A DNA stretch of 64,000 nt from JANNYA01 sp031422315 (GCA_031422315.1 JANOQN010000056.1:62001-126000); one strand, 5' to 3'; counted from the first letter of the stretch, positions 9,167 through 18,579 are shown. Program-made: numbers and translations. Notes: generated by a model from the letters alone, not told the origin.

Positions 9167-9742
9167 GTGTCGCTCTCTATCCGCGATCAATTACTCAATA
9201 TTGGCCTAATCAAGCCGGGCGACGCTTCCCAGAAGTCGAAAGATAAGCCCAAGCTGCAGCAGCCCAATCCACGGCATTTCAATAGGCCAGCAGCGGCGGC
9301 GCCTGAAAGTGCCGAGCTAACCCTGGAAAAAGCCTATCAAGCCAGAGTCGCCCTAGAAAAAGCGCAGCTAGCGCAGAAAAAGCGTGAAGCCGAGCAAAAA
9401 CAAATCGACAAGCGCGAACGTAAACAAAAAGCGCAGGCGCTGATTACCGCCCACTCGAGAAATATTCCCGATGCCACCGAGCTGCGCTACTTTACCTACG
9501 CCAAGAAAATTCGCAGCGTGTACGCCACCGCCGAACAACGCGTGCTCATTAACAATGGCGCACTTGGCATAGCCCAAATGGACGGCCGCTTTTATCTTTT
9601 AGACGCGGCCATCGCTGGGCAAATTCAGCAATTCGCGCCAGAGTTCATCGCGCTTTATGGGCAATCCAACGAACCAGCGCAGGAATCCGCTAGCGAATAT
9701 TCGGACGATAAATTCAAAGTGCCTGATGATTTAGTATGGTGA
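9167..9742 (+). CDS. DUF2058 family protein (YaiL-like)
   Basis: The 191-residue soluble protein starts at GTG 9167, behind ACGAGG at 9155-9160. The N-terminus 'SIRDQLLNIGLIKP' and a highly charged, Lys/Gln/Ala-rich coiled coil (about 45-92) are typical of DUF2058. The conserved C-terminal part is 'LRYFTYAKKIRSVYAT', then 'LINNGALGIAQMDGRFYLL'. Family members have been annotated as nucleoprotein or polynucleotide-associated proteins; no firm biochemical role is known to me. Its stop overlaps the next start by 7 bases, suggesting co-translation with the DUF455 gene. Confidence 0.85.
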   Translation: MSLSIRDQLLNIGLIKPGDASQKSKDKPKLQQPNPRHFNRPAAAAPESAELTLEKAYQARVALEKAQLAQKKREAEQKQIDKRERKQKAQALITAHSRNIPDATELRYFTYAKKIRSVYATAEQRVLINNGALGIAQMDGRFYLLDAAIAGQIQQFAPEFIALYGQSNEPAQESASEYSDDKFKVPDDLVW

Positions 9743-10545
9743 TTGAACTTCAAGCCGCCGCCAAAACCTGTTTGATGTTGCAATCGGTGCCGGAAAAATG
9801 CCGGCAAAGCACCCAGCTGGCCGAATCCATCATGCGTGGTCAATACCAAGATTCCGCTCGTGAAATCCCTGAATCGATTACCACGCCCGGCCGGCCCGAA
9901 AAGCCCGATTTGGTCGCGCCAAGCCAGCTTAAATCTAGAAAGCTCGGATCAGTATTAGGCCGCGTTAGCCTAATCCACGCCATTGCGCATATCGAATTCA
10001 ACGCCATCAATCTCGCGTGGGATGCAATCTATCGATTTCCAAATATGCCTGCCCAATACTATTTAGACTGGGCCAGCGTTGCACACGATGAAACGCGGCA
10101 TTTTTCGCTACTCAACGAACGCCTAAAGCAGCTCGGCTATCATTACGGGGATTTCCCAGCCCACAACGGCCTGTGGGAAATGGCACTGCGCACGCAGCAC
10201 AGCGGCTTAGCTCGCATGGCGCTGGTGCCGCGCGTGCTAGAAGCACGCGGCTTGGATGTAACGCCGGGAATGATTGAGCGCCTGGATCAAATCGGCGATG
10301 ACACTAGTGCAAACATCCTGCGCCTCATTCTGAGCGAAGAAGTGCGGCACGTGGAGATTGGTAGCACCTGGTTCAATTTTCTGTGCGAGCAGCATGGCAA
10401 AGCCAGCGAGCCAACATTTCTTGCGTTGATTAATGAATACGCCCGCGGCTCAGTCCGCCTTCCTATGAACCGCCCAGCACGAACGCAGGCGGGTTTTAGC
10501 ACGCATGAATTGGATGCACTGTACGAAATTGCGAGTTCGCACTAG
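9736..10545 (+). CDS. DUF455 family ferritin-like protein
   Basis: The 269-residue protein has the di-iron ferritin-like pattern: 'HAIAHIEFNAINLAWDA' (about 80-96) supplies a first Glu, 'DETRHF' (about 117-122) an EXXH-type pair, and 'EEVRHVEIG' (about 202-210) the second EXXH. This matches DUF455, a family related to MiaE-like tRNA hydroxylases and other four-helix carboxylate di-iron enzymes. The substrate is unknown. The start codon ATG 9736 overlaps the end of the DUF2058 gene. Confidence 0.85.
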   Translation: MVIELQAAAKTCLMLQSVPEKCRQSTQLAESIMRGQYQDSAREIPESITTPGRPEKPDLVAPSQLKSRKLGSVLGRVSLIHAIAHIEFNAINLAWDAIYRFPNMPAQYYLDWASVAHDETRHFSLLNERLKQLGYHYGDFPAHNGLWEMALRTQHSGLARMALVPRVLEARGLDVTPGMIERLDQIGDDTSANILRLILSEEVRHVEIGSTWFNFLCEQHGKASEPTFLALINEYARGSVRLPMNRPARTQAGFSTHELDALYEIASSH

Positions 10546-10645
10546 ATTATCAATCAGCAACAAAACACCTTGACATCAAAGTTTCCTAGTACCTGTGGCA
10601 AACTCTCGAGATCGAACTCACTCATTTTTTAGGACGCTTATCCGC

Positions 10646-11605
10646 ATGAATCTCTTAAAAATGCAGCTGCTGACGATGTTTTTGGCCTGTTCGCTATTGG
10701 TGCCTTCAGCGCATGCGCTGGATATCTATCAAGCCGAAGTCAGTGTGGCGGATCAAACCGCTGATGCAAGGGTGCAGGCACTGGGGCGTGCGCTGTTGGA
10801 AGTAGCCGTTAAAGCTTCGGGTGATGCCAGCGCCGCCAGTAATGCGACCGTGCAATCCGCACAGGGCAGTGCCGAGCGCTACATGCAGCGCTACGCCTAT
10901 CGCCAGGCTATTGTTCGCGAAGGCGGCGTGCCGGTGATCAAGCTATTTTTGACCGGCACGTTTTATCCAAGCAGCATTCAACAATTGCTACAGCGGGCTG
11001 GTTTGGCCGTGTGGGGGCGCGATCGCCCGAAAGTTGACGTGTATTTGTTTGAAGGCGATGCGCCGCTGCAAGATAGCTATCGCAGTGCGATGATTGACCG
11101 GAGTGCGCGGCGCGGGTTGACGCTGCGATTTCCGAGCGGGGCTACTGCGTCTGATTTGAGCGATCCAGAAGCGCTAGCGCTGCGCTTGGTTCGCCCCGGC
11201 AGCAATGCGCTGTTCGGCCGAATTGATGATCGCATCTATTTGAGCGATGGCCGCACGACTGAGGCGTTGAGTTCGGCCAGCTTAGATGGCTTGAGTGATC
11301 GGCTAGCGCAAACCTTAGCTAGGCGCGCCGCAATCGCTGAAAACGCGCCGCCAGAAACGTTGTCGATTAGCGTGGCCGGTATCGGTAGCGCGCAGCGTTA
11401 CGCGTTGGCGCTGAAATATCTAGGCGAACTGCGGGTAGTCAAGTCTACAAAAATTCAGGGTGCAAACAGCGGTTCGCAAAACAATGGGCAATTGAATGTA
11501 GAGCTCAGCGTAAAGGGCGGCGCGGCGCAGCTCATTCAGTCTATTGGTCAGGGTAGTACGATGCAGGTGATTAGCGAATCGCCACTCCAGTTTGAAATGC
11601 GCTAA
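10646..11605 (+). CDS. DUF2066 domain secreted protein
   Basis: ATG 10646 is chosen because it begins a clear signal peptide ('LLTMFLACSLLVPSAHA', cleavage after about residue 24) and has AGGA at 10631-10634; a longer in-frame form from 10595 would bury that signal. The mature protein matches DUF2066: 'YQAEVSVADQTADARVQALGRAL' (shown in part: AEVSVADQTADAR), an Arg/Tyr-rich 'ERYMQRYAYRQA', and a C-terminal repeat-like domain. The function is not known. A TTGACA at 10570-10575 could belong to its promoter, but no good -10 box fits. Its stop overlaps the next gene as TAATG. Confidence 0.8.
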   Translation: MNLLKMQLLTMFLACSLLVPSAHALDIYQAEVSVADQTADARVQALGRALLEVAVKASGDASAASNATVQSAQGSAERYMQRYAYRQAIVREGGVPVIKLFLTGTFYPSSIQQLLQRAGLAVWGRDRPKVDVYLFEGDAPLQDSYRSAMIDRSARRGLTLRFPSGATASDLSDPEALALRLVRPGSNALFGRIDDRIYLSDGRTTEALSSASLDGLSDRLAQTLARRAAIAENAPPETLSISVAGIGSAQRYALALKYLGELRVVKSTKIQGANSGSQNNGQLNVELSVKGGAAQLIQSIGQGSTMQVISESPLQFEMR

Positions 11606-12879
11606 TGGCCGCAAAAAACAAAACCCAAAAAAGTCTACACGCTAAAGAGTCGAAAGTAGCTGCGCAAAGGGCTGCGGCGCGCGCCGCCTTACAGGCAAAA
11701 TCCGATCAGCGCACACTGAATGCTGGGCTTGCCGTGCCGGTAGTGGATATTTCTTTAACGAGCGCCGCACGCTGGCAACTGCTGGCCGCGGTGCTGGTGC
11801 TGGGCGTGCTGATTTACCATCTGGCACCGATTTTGACGCCGTTCGCTACCGCAGCGCTGTTCGCCTATCTGGGCGATCCGGCTGCGGATTCCCTGGAAAA
11901 GCGCGGCTTTAGTCGCAGCCTATCAGTGGCATTGGTTTTTTGCGCAATTTTGCTGTCAATGGTGGCAATCGTGCTGATTTTGGTGCCACTGATTGAGCAA
12001 CAGGTGTCGAAATTATTTGAAAAACTTCCGGTTTATATTGAAACGGTGCGAACGAAATTTCTGCCCTGGCTGCAACAGCGCTTTGGCATAAACCCAGATT
12101 TATTGGACGTTGATCGACTTATCGCAATGCTGCGCGAACACTGGCGCAGCGCCGGTGGCGTGGCGGCCACGGTGTTGGCTACGGTAGGCAAAAGCGGTTT
12201 GACACTGCTGGGCTGGGTGGTCAATTTGACGCTGATTCCGGTGCTGCTATTTTATTTTTTACGCGATTGGGATGTGATGACGCAGCGCGTCCGTACCTTA
12301 TTGCCAAGGCACTTAGAGCCGACAATTTCCGCGCTAGCGCGCCAGAGCGATGAAGTGCTAGGTGCATTTTTACGCGGGCAAATGTCAGTCATGCTGGCAT
12401 TAGGCACGATCTACAGCGCTGGGCTTTGGCTGGTCGGGCTGGATTTGGCGCTATTGATCGGTATGGGCGCTGGATTAGTGAGCTTCATTCCTTATTTGGG
12501 CGGCATCGTCGGCGTGGTGGTAGGCTTGATTGCTGCCTACATGCAATTTCATGACTGGTTTCACCCCGCTATGGTGCTGCTGGTGTTTGGCGTCGGGCAA
12601 AGCTTAGAAGGCATGGTTTTAACGCCATTGTTAGTGGGCGATAAAATCGGCATGCACCCGGTGGCGGTCATTTTTGCGATTATGGCGGGCGGGCAATTGT
12701 TCGGCTTTTTGGGCGTATTGCTGGCGCTGCCGGTCGCAGCGATTGTCATGGTATTGCTGCGTTTTTTACACGCGCGCTATTTGAAAAGCGCGCTGTATTG
12801 TGAGGGCGAATCTTCCGTTCGCGATAAATCAGACGCGCCAAATACCAGCAGTGACACCCAGCCTTTAACGCAAGACTAA
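11605..12879 (+). CDS. AI-2E family transporter / PerM-like permease
   Basis: The 424-residue membrane protein has a Lys/Ala-rich cytoplasmic N-terminus of about 45 residues, then about eight transmembrane segments in the UPF0118 arrangement: a pair of N-terminal helices, a soluble segment ('LIEQQVSKLFEKLPVYIETV'), and the conserved C-terminal block 'GMGAGLVSFIPYLGGIVG' followed by 'GQSLEGMVLTPLLVG'. The family includes TqsA and PerM; whether this one exports autoinducer-2 cannot be decided. The perM-hda order, with a 1-base ATG/TAA overlap, is a common proteobacterial arrangement. Confidence 0.88.
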   Translation: MAAKNKTQKSLHAKESKVAAQRAAARAALQAKSDQRTLNAGLAVPVVDISLTSAARWQLLAAVLVLGVLIYHLAPILTPFATAALFAYLGDPAADSLEKRGFSRSLSVALVFCAILLSMVAIVLILVPLIEQQVSKLFEKLPVYIETVRTKFLPWLQQRFGINPDLLDVDRLIAMLREHWRSAGGVAATVLATVGKSGLTLLGWVVNLTLIPVLLFYFLRDWDVMTQRVRTLLPRHLEPTISALARQSDEVLGAFLRGQMSVMLALGTIYSAGLWLVGLDLALLIGMGAGLVSFIPYLGGIVGVVVGLIAAYMQFHDWFHPAMVLLVFGVGQSLEGMVLTPLLVGDKIGMHPVAVIFAIMAGGQLFGFLGVLLALPVAAIVMVLLRFLHARYLKSALYCEGESSVRDKSDAPNTSSDTQPLTQD

Positions 12880-13565
12880 TGCAGCAGCTACCGCTCGATT
12901 TGCGCTGGCGCGCGCTGCATACGCTCGATGATTTCGTGTTCGCCGATGCGGGCACATGTGCGCTAATCCAACGCGCGCTGGCAGCAGAATCAGTGCAGCC
13001 TTTGCTACTGTTAGGCCCAAAAGGCGCGGGAAAATCGGCATTGATGCACGGCTTGGCAGGTTTTTTAGGGTGCCAAGATAGTGCATCAGCGGTGCTAACG
13101 CTAAGCCATCAAACCCCGGCAAGTGCCATTGAAAACGCTGAGCTGGCACTGTTCGATGGCCTAGAGAATCTTGCGCCAGCTTTAGAATGGCCGCTGTTTA
13201 GCCGCTTTAATCGCAGCCATGATCAGCGTTCCGCATTTGTAGTTAGCAGCGCAGTTGGCTTAGATGATTTGGCGATCAAACTTCCGGATTTGCGTTCCAG
13301 ATTGGCGCAGTGCCTGCCGATTCAATTGCCGCTTTTACAAAGCGATACCGAGCGGCGCGCGGTGCTAACGCGCCAAGCGATAGGCTACGGACTCAGCTTA
13401 AGTGAAGAACTGCTGGATTTTTTGATGATCCATGTTTCGCGGGATTTGTCCGCGCTAGCTGATGTGTTGAAGTTTTTGCACACGGAAAGTTTGTCTCGCA
13501 AAAAGCCGCTGACGTTGGCGCAGGCGCGGATAGGGTTGCGGAGCTTGTCGGGTGTCGGTCAATGA
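12879..13565 (+). CDS. hda: DnaA regulatory inactivator Hda (DnaA-family ATPase)
   Basis: A 228-residue AAA+ protein related to DnaA domain III. The N-terminal 'QLPLDL' (residues 3-8) is the sliding-clamp-binding motif that lets Hda act with DnaN in converting DnaA-ATP to DnaA-ADP after initiation. Walker A is 'GPKGAGKS' (46-53), the Walker B region is 'ALFDGLENL', and an Arg-rich sensor segment ('LRSRLAQC') follows. It lacks the DnaA DNA-binding domain IV, as expected. It starts inside the stop codon of perM. Confidence 0.9.
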   Translation: MQQLPLDLRWRALHTLDDFVFADAGTCALIQRALAAESVQPLLLLGPKGAGKSALMHGLAGFLGCQDSASAVLTLSHQTPASAIENAELALFDGLENLAPALEWPLFSRFNRSHDQRSAFVVSSAVGLDDLAIKLPDLRSRLAQCLPIQLPLLQSDTERRAVLTRQAIGYGLSLSEELLDFLMIHVSRDLSALADVLKFLHTESLSRKKPLTLAQARIGLRSLSGVGQ

Positions 13566-13724
13566 ATTTGAAACCGTCAGACGCGCTTTTGCATCCGCCC
13601 TAAGCCACACCCTGAACACCCAAACACACCGCTCTGGAATCTAAGCGCCAGCGCCCTGAAACTCTGCGCTCAACTTTTCGGCGTTAACCGCCGGTTTCCA
13701 TTTCACTCTGGGTCGTAATGTTAG

Positions 13725-13907
13725 ATGACTAATAGCGCAGCATTTCAAAGCTACATGTGTGTCGTATGTGGGCTAATTTATGAAGAAGCCAAAGGTTGGC
13801 CGGACGATGGCATCGCGCCAGGCACGCGCTGGGCGGATGTTCCGGAATCGTGGTCTTGCCCGGATTGCGGCGTGGGTAAGACGGATTTTGAGCTGGTGCA
13901 GGTCTAG
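13725..13907 (+). CDS. Rubredoxin
   Basis: A 60-residue one-iron electron carrier. Both metal-binding knuckles are intact: C12-x-x-C15 ('MCVVCGLIY') and C45-x-x-C48 ('SCPDCGVG'), with the typical 'PDDGIAPGTRWADVPESW' in between. It usually passes electrons from a reductase to oxidases or hydroxylases; the partner is not evident nearby. The 159 bases upstream contain no recognisable gene. Confidence 0.95.
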   Translation: MTNSAAFQSYMCVVCGLIYEEAKGWPDDGIAPGTRWADVPESWSCPDCGVGKTDFELVQV

Positions 13908-13955
13908 CAAGGTGAGCTCCATGCTGGCGCAGCGCCTTGCTCGATTGCGCGCACG

Positions 13956-15215
13956 GTGAAGGGCAGTCCAGGCACGCGATTGACCAGCAAACCGCGCGAT
14001 TTTTTACAAAGGCCGGGTTTGTTGGCGCTATTTTTAGGCTCGCTCAGTATGATCGGGCCGTTTACGATCGACACGCTATTTCCCGCGTTTCCGATTATTG
14101 CCGCAGAGTTATCCGCTACTGATGCGCTCTTACAGCAGACGATTTCCTGCTATCTGATTGGCTTTGCAGTCGGCAGCTTGCTACACGGCACGCTCTCCGA
14201 TGGCTTGGGTCGAAAACCGGTTTTAGTGGTGTGCTTAACCGGTTTTGTGCTGGCTTCGATTGGCTGCTGGATGGCCGGTTCAATCACAAGTTTGCTCGCG
14301 CTTAGACTGTTGCAGGGCTTTTTCGCTGCTGCTGGCACGGTTATCTCGCGCGCGCTGGTGCGGGATCGCTTTGATGGCGCGGCGGCGCAAAAGCTAACCA
14401 GTCAAATCACGCTGGTGTTTTTATTTGCGCCAGCGTTAGCGCCACTGTTCGGCGCGCTAATATTAAAAGCGGGGCCTTGGCGATGGATTTTTGGATTTAT
14501 CACGATCTATGCCACCGTGGTTTTGTTGGCCTGCGTTTTACTATTGAAAGAATCGCACCCTAAAGAAAATCGGCAGGTGTTTGTGCCAGGGCAGCTGTTT
14601 GCGCAGCTTTGGCAGAGCTTTAAAGTCATTTTGCGCGATCGCACAGCGGTGTGTTTGATCGCGGCGGCGGCGTTCAATTTTGCCGGATTGTTTTTGTATA
14701 TCGCCTCGGCGCCCGCCATTGTGTTCAAGCTGTGGCAGCTCAAAGATATCGATATGTGGAAGCTATTCGTTTTCGCCATGCTCGGTATTTTGCTGGGTTC
14801 GCAGCTGTCGGGTGCCATGGCGCACCGCTGGAGCGCGAAAAAAACGCTTGCAGTTGGCTATGCATTGATGTTCTTTGGCTGCGTTTTTGGCGTTGCGCAC
14901 GGCACTTTTGCAGCGCCGATTTGGCCGATCGCGGCGGTGCCGCTCGTGTTTTACAGTTTCGGCTCATCGCTGGCTTATCCCAGTTTGACGATTTTGCTGA
15001 TGGATCGCTTCCCGACTCGCCGAGGCGCGGCGGCAAGCCTGCAAACTTCAATTAGTCTGGGCTTAAATGCGCTAGTAGCCGGCGCTATTTCACCATTAGT
15101 CTCATTTCACAGCGCGGGCCTAGCTCTGTGTCAGCTTTTGCTGATGAGCTTAGGCTATTTAGCTTGGCGTACTTGCATGCGCAACGCGGTTTCGCACGCA
15201 ATTCAGCCGAGCTAG
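13956..15215 (+). CDS. Bcr/CflA family drug-resistance MFS transporter
   Basis: The 419-residue protein has about twelve transmembrane helices and starts at GTG 13956. Features of the 12-TM drug:H+ antiporter family are visible: 'IDTLFPAFPII' in TM1, motif A 'GTLSDGLGRKPVL' (about 66-78) between TM2 and TM3, 'LRLLQGFFAAAGTVISRALVRD' (shown in part: RLLQGFFAAAG) in TM4, and 'FLFAPALAPLFGALI' as the motif C-like segment in TM5. It resembles Bcr/CmlA-type exporters. The substrate cannot be predicted. It lies 43 bases before def and reads in the same direction. Confidence 0.87.
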   Translation: MKGSPGTRLTSKPRDFLQRPGLLALFLGSLSMIGPFTIDTLFPAFPIIAAELSATDALLQQTISCYLIGFAVGSLLHGTLSDGLGRKPVLVVCLTGFVLASIGCWMAGSITSLLALRLLQGFFAAAGTVISRALVRDRFDGAAAQKLTSQITLVFLFAPALAPLFGALILKAGPWRWIFGFITIYATVVLLACVLLLKESHPKENRQVFVPGQLFAQLWQSFKVILRDRTAVCLIAAAAFNFAGLFLYIASAPAIVFKLWQLKDIDMWKLFVFAMLGILLGSQLSGAMAHRWSAKKTLAVGYALMFFGCVFGVAHGTFAAPIWPIAAVPLVFYSFGSSLAYPSLTILLMDRFPTRRGAAASLQTSISLGLNALVAGAISPLVSFHSAGLALCQLLLMSLGYLAWRTCMRNAVSHAIQPS

Positions 15216-15258
15216 CCTAAACTGCCGTTATCCAAATAGATTTGATTGAGCTGCTCAC

Positions 15259-15822
15259 ATGGCCTTGCTTCCGATCCTCGAATTTCCCGATCCGCGCTTA
15301 CGCACCGTGGCAAAACCCGTCTCGGACTTTGGTGCGGCGCTGCAAACGCTGATTGATGACATGTTAGAAACCATGTACGAAGCCCCCGGCATTGGCCTCG
15401 CCGCTACCCAAGTCGATCAACATATTCAGCTGATCGTGATCGATTTAAGTGAGGAAAAGAACGCGCCGCTGGTGCTGATTAATCCGGTGCTGAGCGATTT
15501 GCAGGGTGCGCAAGTTTACAAAGAAGGCTGCTTGTCGGTGCCGGAAGTGTATGCCGAAGTAAAACGCGCGGATTCGTTAAAAGTTCAGTTTCAAGATCGC
15601 ACGGGTGCTGTGCAAACGCAGATGGCAGAAGGCTTGCTGGCAGTTTGTATTCAGCATGAAATGGATCATTTGTTGGGCAAAGTGTTTGTCGATTATTTAT
15701 CGATGCTCAAGCGCCAACTTGCCATGCGTAAACTTGAGCGCGTCAAGCGTGAACGTATCGCTATCGCCAAAGCCGACGCAGCAGAAAAAGCCGCCGCCGC
15801 GCGCGCCGCTTTGCGCGCATGA
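15259..15822 (+). CDS. def: Peptide deformylase
   Basis: The 187-residue metallo-enzyme removes the formyl group from nascent protein N-termini. All three motifs are intact: 'GIGLAATQ' (44-51), 'EGCLSVP' (89-95) with metal ligand C91, and 'HEMDH' (133-137) with ligands H133 and H137 and catalytic E134. A basic Ala/Lys/Arg-rich tail (about 160-187) could contact the ribosome, as known for the E. coli enzyme. The stop overlaps fmt as ATGA, so the two formyl-cycle genes are translationally coupled. Confidence 0.96.
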   Translation: MALLPILEFPDPRLRTVAKPVSDFGAALQTLIDDMLETMYEAPGIGLAATQVDQHIQLIVIDLSEEKNAPLVLINPVLSDLQGAQVYKEGCLSVPEVYAEVKRADSLKVQFQDRTGAVQTQMAEGLLAVCIQHEMDHLLGKVFVDYLSMLKRQLAMRKLERVKRERIAIAKADAAEKAAAARAALRA

Positions 15823-16769
15823 CGCCGATACGGGTTGTTTTTGCCGGCACGCCCGAATTTGCACTGCCGTGTTTGGATGCTGTGCTTGCCGCTCACCGAC
15901 TTGGCGTCGTACAGCTGCTGAGCTGCTACAGCCAGCCAGATAGGCCTGCTGGGCGCGGGCAAAAATTGGCCGCATCACCTGTCAAGCAAGCCGCTTTGCA
16001 AGCTAATGTGCCGGTGTTTACCCCAGAATCGCTGAAAACTAAAGCAGCTCAGGCCGAACTCGCGGCGCAAGCGCCGGAGCTGCTGATTGTGGTGGCGTAC
16101 GGGCAGATATTGAGCCAACGTGTGCTGGCTATACCGCGCATTGGCTGCTGGAACGTGCACGCGAGTTTGCTACCGCGCTGGCGCGGCGCTGCGCCGATTC
16201 AGCGCGCGATTGCTGCGGGCGATATTGAAACTGGCGTCTGCTTGATGCAAATGCAGGCTGGGTTAGATACCGGTCCAGTGTTTTTCCAGGCGAACATGCC
16301 GATCAGCATTGAGGACAACGCCAGTACATTGCACGATAAGCTAAGCGCGCAGGGCGCTGCGCTGCTCACGCAGGGCTTGCAAGCGTTGGCGCAGGGCATG
16401 CTGCCAGAACCGAGTCCGCAGCCTGAAATCGGTGTGACTTACGCGCGCAAGCTGGAGAAATCCGAAGCGCCGCTTGATTTACGCCAATCTGCGCAAATGC
16501 TGGCGAATCAAATCCGCGCGTTTGTGCCGTATCCACTGGCGGAAACAACGATCAACGCCGAGCGCGTGCAGATTTTGCAGGCGCGCGCGATTTTTGATGT
16601 GTCACCCGGCGAGCCTGGTTCTCTGGCATGCGCTGATAAATCCGGCATCGTGCTGCGCTGTGGAATTGGCGCGCTGCACGTCACCCGGCTCAAAGGCAGC
16701 AACGGCAAAGTGCTAAGCGCGGCAGATTTTGTAAACGGCCGACCGCTATTGCGCGGATTAATTCAATGA
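15819..16769 (+). CDS. fmt: Methionyl-tRNA formyltransferase
   Basis: The 316-residue enzyme formylates initiator Met-tRNA using 10-formyl-THF. The N-terminal Rossmann domain shows 'VFAGTPEFALPCLDAV' and 'VVAYGQIL', the folate-binding signature 'HASLLPRWRGAAPIQRAI' with catalytic residues, and 'GLDTGPVF'. A C-terminal OB-like domain (about 205-316) binds tRNA. It overlaps def by 4 bases upstream and rsmB by 4 bases downstream. Confidence 0.96.
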   Translation: MTPIRVVFAGTPEFALPCLDAVLAAHRLGVVQLLSCYSQPDRPAGRGQKLAASPVKQAALQANVPVFTPESLKTKAAQAELAAQAPELLIVVAYGQILSQRVLAIPRIGCWNVHASLLPRWRGAAPIQRAIAAGDIETGVCLMQMQAGLDTGPVFFQANMPISIEDNASTLHDKLSAQGAALLTQGLQALAQGMLPEPSPQPEIGVTYARKLEKSEAPLDLRQSAQMLANQIRAFVPYPLAETTINAERVQILQARAIFDVSPGEPGSLACADKSGIVLRCGIGALHVTRLKGSNGKVLSAADFVNGRPLLRGLIQ

Positions 16770-18067
16770 ATATTCGTGCGCTCGCCGCCGAAGTGCTGCA
16801 CAAAATTAGCGAAGGCCGCGCGTTAGACACCGCACTCGCTGGCATCGATAGCGGCCATCCGACCTTGGAAGCGCGTGATCGCGGCTTGATTAGCGCGCTG
16901 GTACACGCGGCGCTGCGGCATCGACTTCGCTATCAGCACATCATGCAGCCTTGGATCAAGCAAGCGCCAGCGCCCAAAGTGCGCGCCTTGCTGCTGATTG
17001 CGTTTGCCGATTTGCATGCCTTGGAAACCCCACCGCACGCAGCGGTCGATCAAGCGGTAGCCGCTGCGCGCGTATTGAAAATGCCCCAGTGCGCGGGCAT
17101 GGTAAATGCCATTTTGCGCCGTTTTCTGCGTGAAAATTCTGGCACAGCAATCAACCTATTAGCTTCGGAAATTGAGTTTCCTGATTGGCTGAGCACCCGA
17201 TTGAAATCCGCGTACGCTGAAGATTTTTCGGCGCTGACGCAGGCCTTCTTGCAGCCCGCGCCGATGTGGCTGCGAGTGCGGCCTGAGAATTTCCCAGGCT
17301 ATAAAGATCGGCTTGCGGCAGTCGATATCGAAGTCAGCGAAACCCACCCAGACGCGCCGCACGCGTTGTGTTTGCAAGAACCGGTGCCGGTGTCACAACT
17401 GCCGGGTTTTGATATTGGCGAAGTGACGGTGCAAGATCCAGGTGCGCAGCTCGCGGGTGTGCTGCTCAATCCCCAGCGCGGCGAGATTTTGCTGGATGCC
17501 TGCGCAGCGCCCGGCGGTAAGACCGCGCATTTGCTGCAATTGGCCGGTATCGCTAGTTTGCTGGCAGTAGACAAGGATAAGGTGCGGCTGCGTTTAGTGG
17601 GTAGCACGCTTTTGCGGATGCGCCAGCGCGCCGAGTTAGCCGCCGGAGATGCCGCAGCGGTGCTTGCGCGCCCGGAATATGTCGAGCGGCGCTTCGATGC
17701 GATCTTGCTGGATGCACCGTGCAGCGCCAGCGGCGTTATCCGGCGCCATCCGGATATTTTGCAGCTGCGCCGGGAATCGGATTTGGCGGAGCTAGCGCGT
17801 GAACAGCGCCGCTTGCTGCTTGCATTTTATCCTAGGCTCAAAGCGGGCGGGCGGCTACTCTACGCGACATGCTCGATCCTGCCCGAAGAAAACGATGCCC
17901 CAATTGCCGCGCTGCTGGAGAAGTTTCCGAGCGCGCAGGTGCAAGCAATCACGATGCAAACCGGTGTTGCGACGCGCTTTGGTCGCCAGTGGCTGCCGCT
18001 ACCATCGGCAGGCGGCGCTCCGGCTACCGATGGCTTTTACTACTGCTTGGTGCGCTCGCCTGCCTGA
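16766..18067 (+). CDS. rsmB: 16S rRNA (cytosine-967-C5)-methyltransferase RsmB
   Basis: The 433-residue protein has an N-terminal NusB-like RNA-binding domain (about 1-130) and a C-terminal NOL1/NOP2/Sun methyltransferase domain. SAM-binding 'LDACAAPGGKTAHLLQL' is followed by 'DAPCSASGVIRRHPD' and 'YATCSILPEEN', each carrying one of the two conserved cysteines (nucleophile and release). It starts at ATG 16766 in a 4-base overlap with fmt. Its 3' end is shared with the start of the DUF4390 gene in another frame. Confidence 0.95.
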   Translation: MNIRALAAEVLHKISEGRALDTALAGIDSGHPTLEARDRGLISALVHAALRHRLRYQHIMQPWIKQAPAPKVRALLLIAFADLHALETPPHAAVDQAVAAARVLKMPQCAGMVNAILRRFLRENSGTAINLLASEIEFPDWLSTRLKSAYAEDFSALTQAFLQPAPMWLRVRPENFPGYKDRLAAVDIEVSETHPDAPHALCLQEPVPVSQLPGFDIGEVTVQDPGAQLAGVLLNPQRGEILLDACAAPGGKTAHLLQLAGIASLLAVDKDKVRLRLVGSTLLRMRQRAELAAGDAAAVLARPEYVERRFDAILLDAPCSASGVIRRHPDILQLRRESDLAELAREQRRLLLAFYPRLKAGGRLLYATCSILPEENDAPIAALLEKFPSAQVQAITMQTGVATRFGRQWLPLPSAGGAPATDGFYYCLVRSPA

Positions 18068-18579
18068 GCGCACACGTCACCGTGCTAGCGGGTGGCTTGA
18101 CTTGCATTGGCGCGGAACGCAAAGCCGGTACAGACAGTGCGGACGTGCTTGGGCTTACGCTCAAATTCGAGCCGGAGCCGCAAATTACCGAGGCATTAGA
18201 CGCCAGCATCGCGCTGATTTTTGAGATCGAGTTGGACATCCAAAACGGGCACGTCCAAAACGGCAGCCGCCAGCGTGCGGTGTTGAGCCACGATAGCCTT
18301 CTGGAGCGTTACGATTTAGCATTTGCCGGGCGCACGCGGCACTTTCGCCTGCGCGCTGAGCTGCTGGATGCGTTTGCCAATACGCTGATTTTTCCTGAAG
18401 CCGACATCAAGCGCGTGCGCGTGCGCTTGCTATTAGGCGAACTGCCGGCACCACTCAGAATGCCGGCGCTGCTTGACCCAGATTGGCATTTGGATACCGG
18501 CTGGTGTGTCATGCAATACGATGCGCAATCCGCCAGTCAATCAGCCAGTCAATCAGAGTCAAGCGAAAAGTCGCCATGA
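17989..18579 (+). CDS. DUF4390 domain secreted protein
   Basis: The conserved protein overlaps the end of rsmB. GTG 17989 is proposed as start because it gives a short basic N-terminus followed by a signal peptide ('YRWLLLLLGALACLSAHVTV'); ATG 17869 would add 40 Cys/Arg-rich residues that look like an rsmB shadow. The mature part has the DUF4390 pattern 'LKFEPEPQITEALDASIALIF', then 'SRQRAVLSHDSLLERY' (quoted in parts), and ends in a Ser/Gln-rich tail. The family nearly always sits between rsmB and ntrY in betaproteobacteria. The function is unknown. The stop overlaps the ntrY start as ATGA. Confidence 0.8.
   Translation: MAAATIGRRRSGYRWLLLLLGALACLSAHVTVLAGGLTCIGAERKAGTDSADVLGLTLKFEPEPQITEALDASIALIFEIELDIQNGHVQNGSRQRAVLSHDSLLERYDLAFAGRTRHFRLRAELLDAFANTLIFPEADIKRVRVRLLLGELPAPLRMPALLDPDWHLDTGWCVMQYDAQSASQSASQSESSEKSP

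Noticed and set aside
10570..10604. TTGACA as a full sigma-70 promoter before the DUF2066 gene
   Set aside because: The -35 match is perfect, but no acceptable -10 hexamer lies 16-18 bases downstream.
17869..17988. ATG 17869 as start of the DUF4390 gene
   Set aside because: It would overlap rsmB by nearly 200 bases and put 40 Cys/Arg-rich residues before the signal peptide; GTG 17989 fits the family better.
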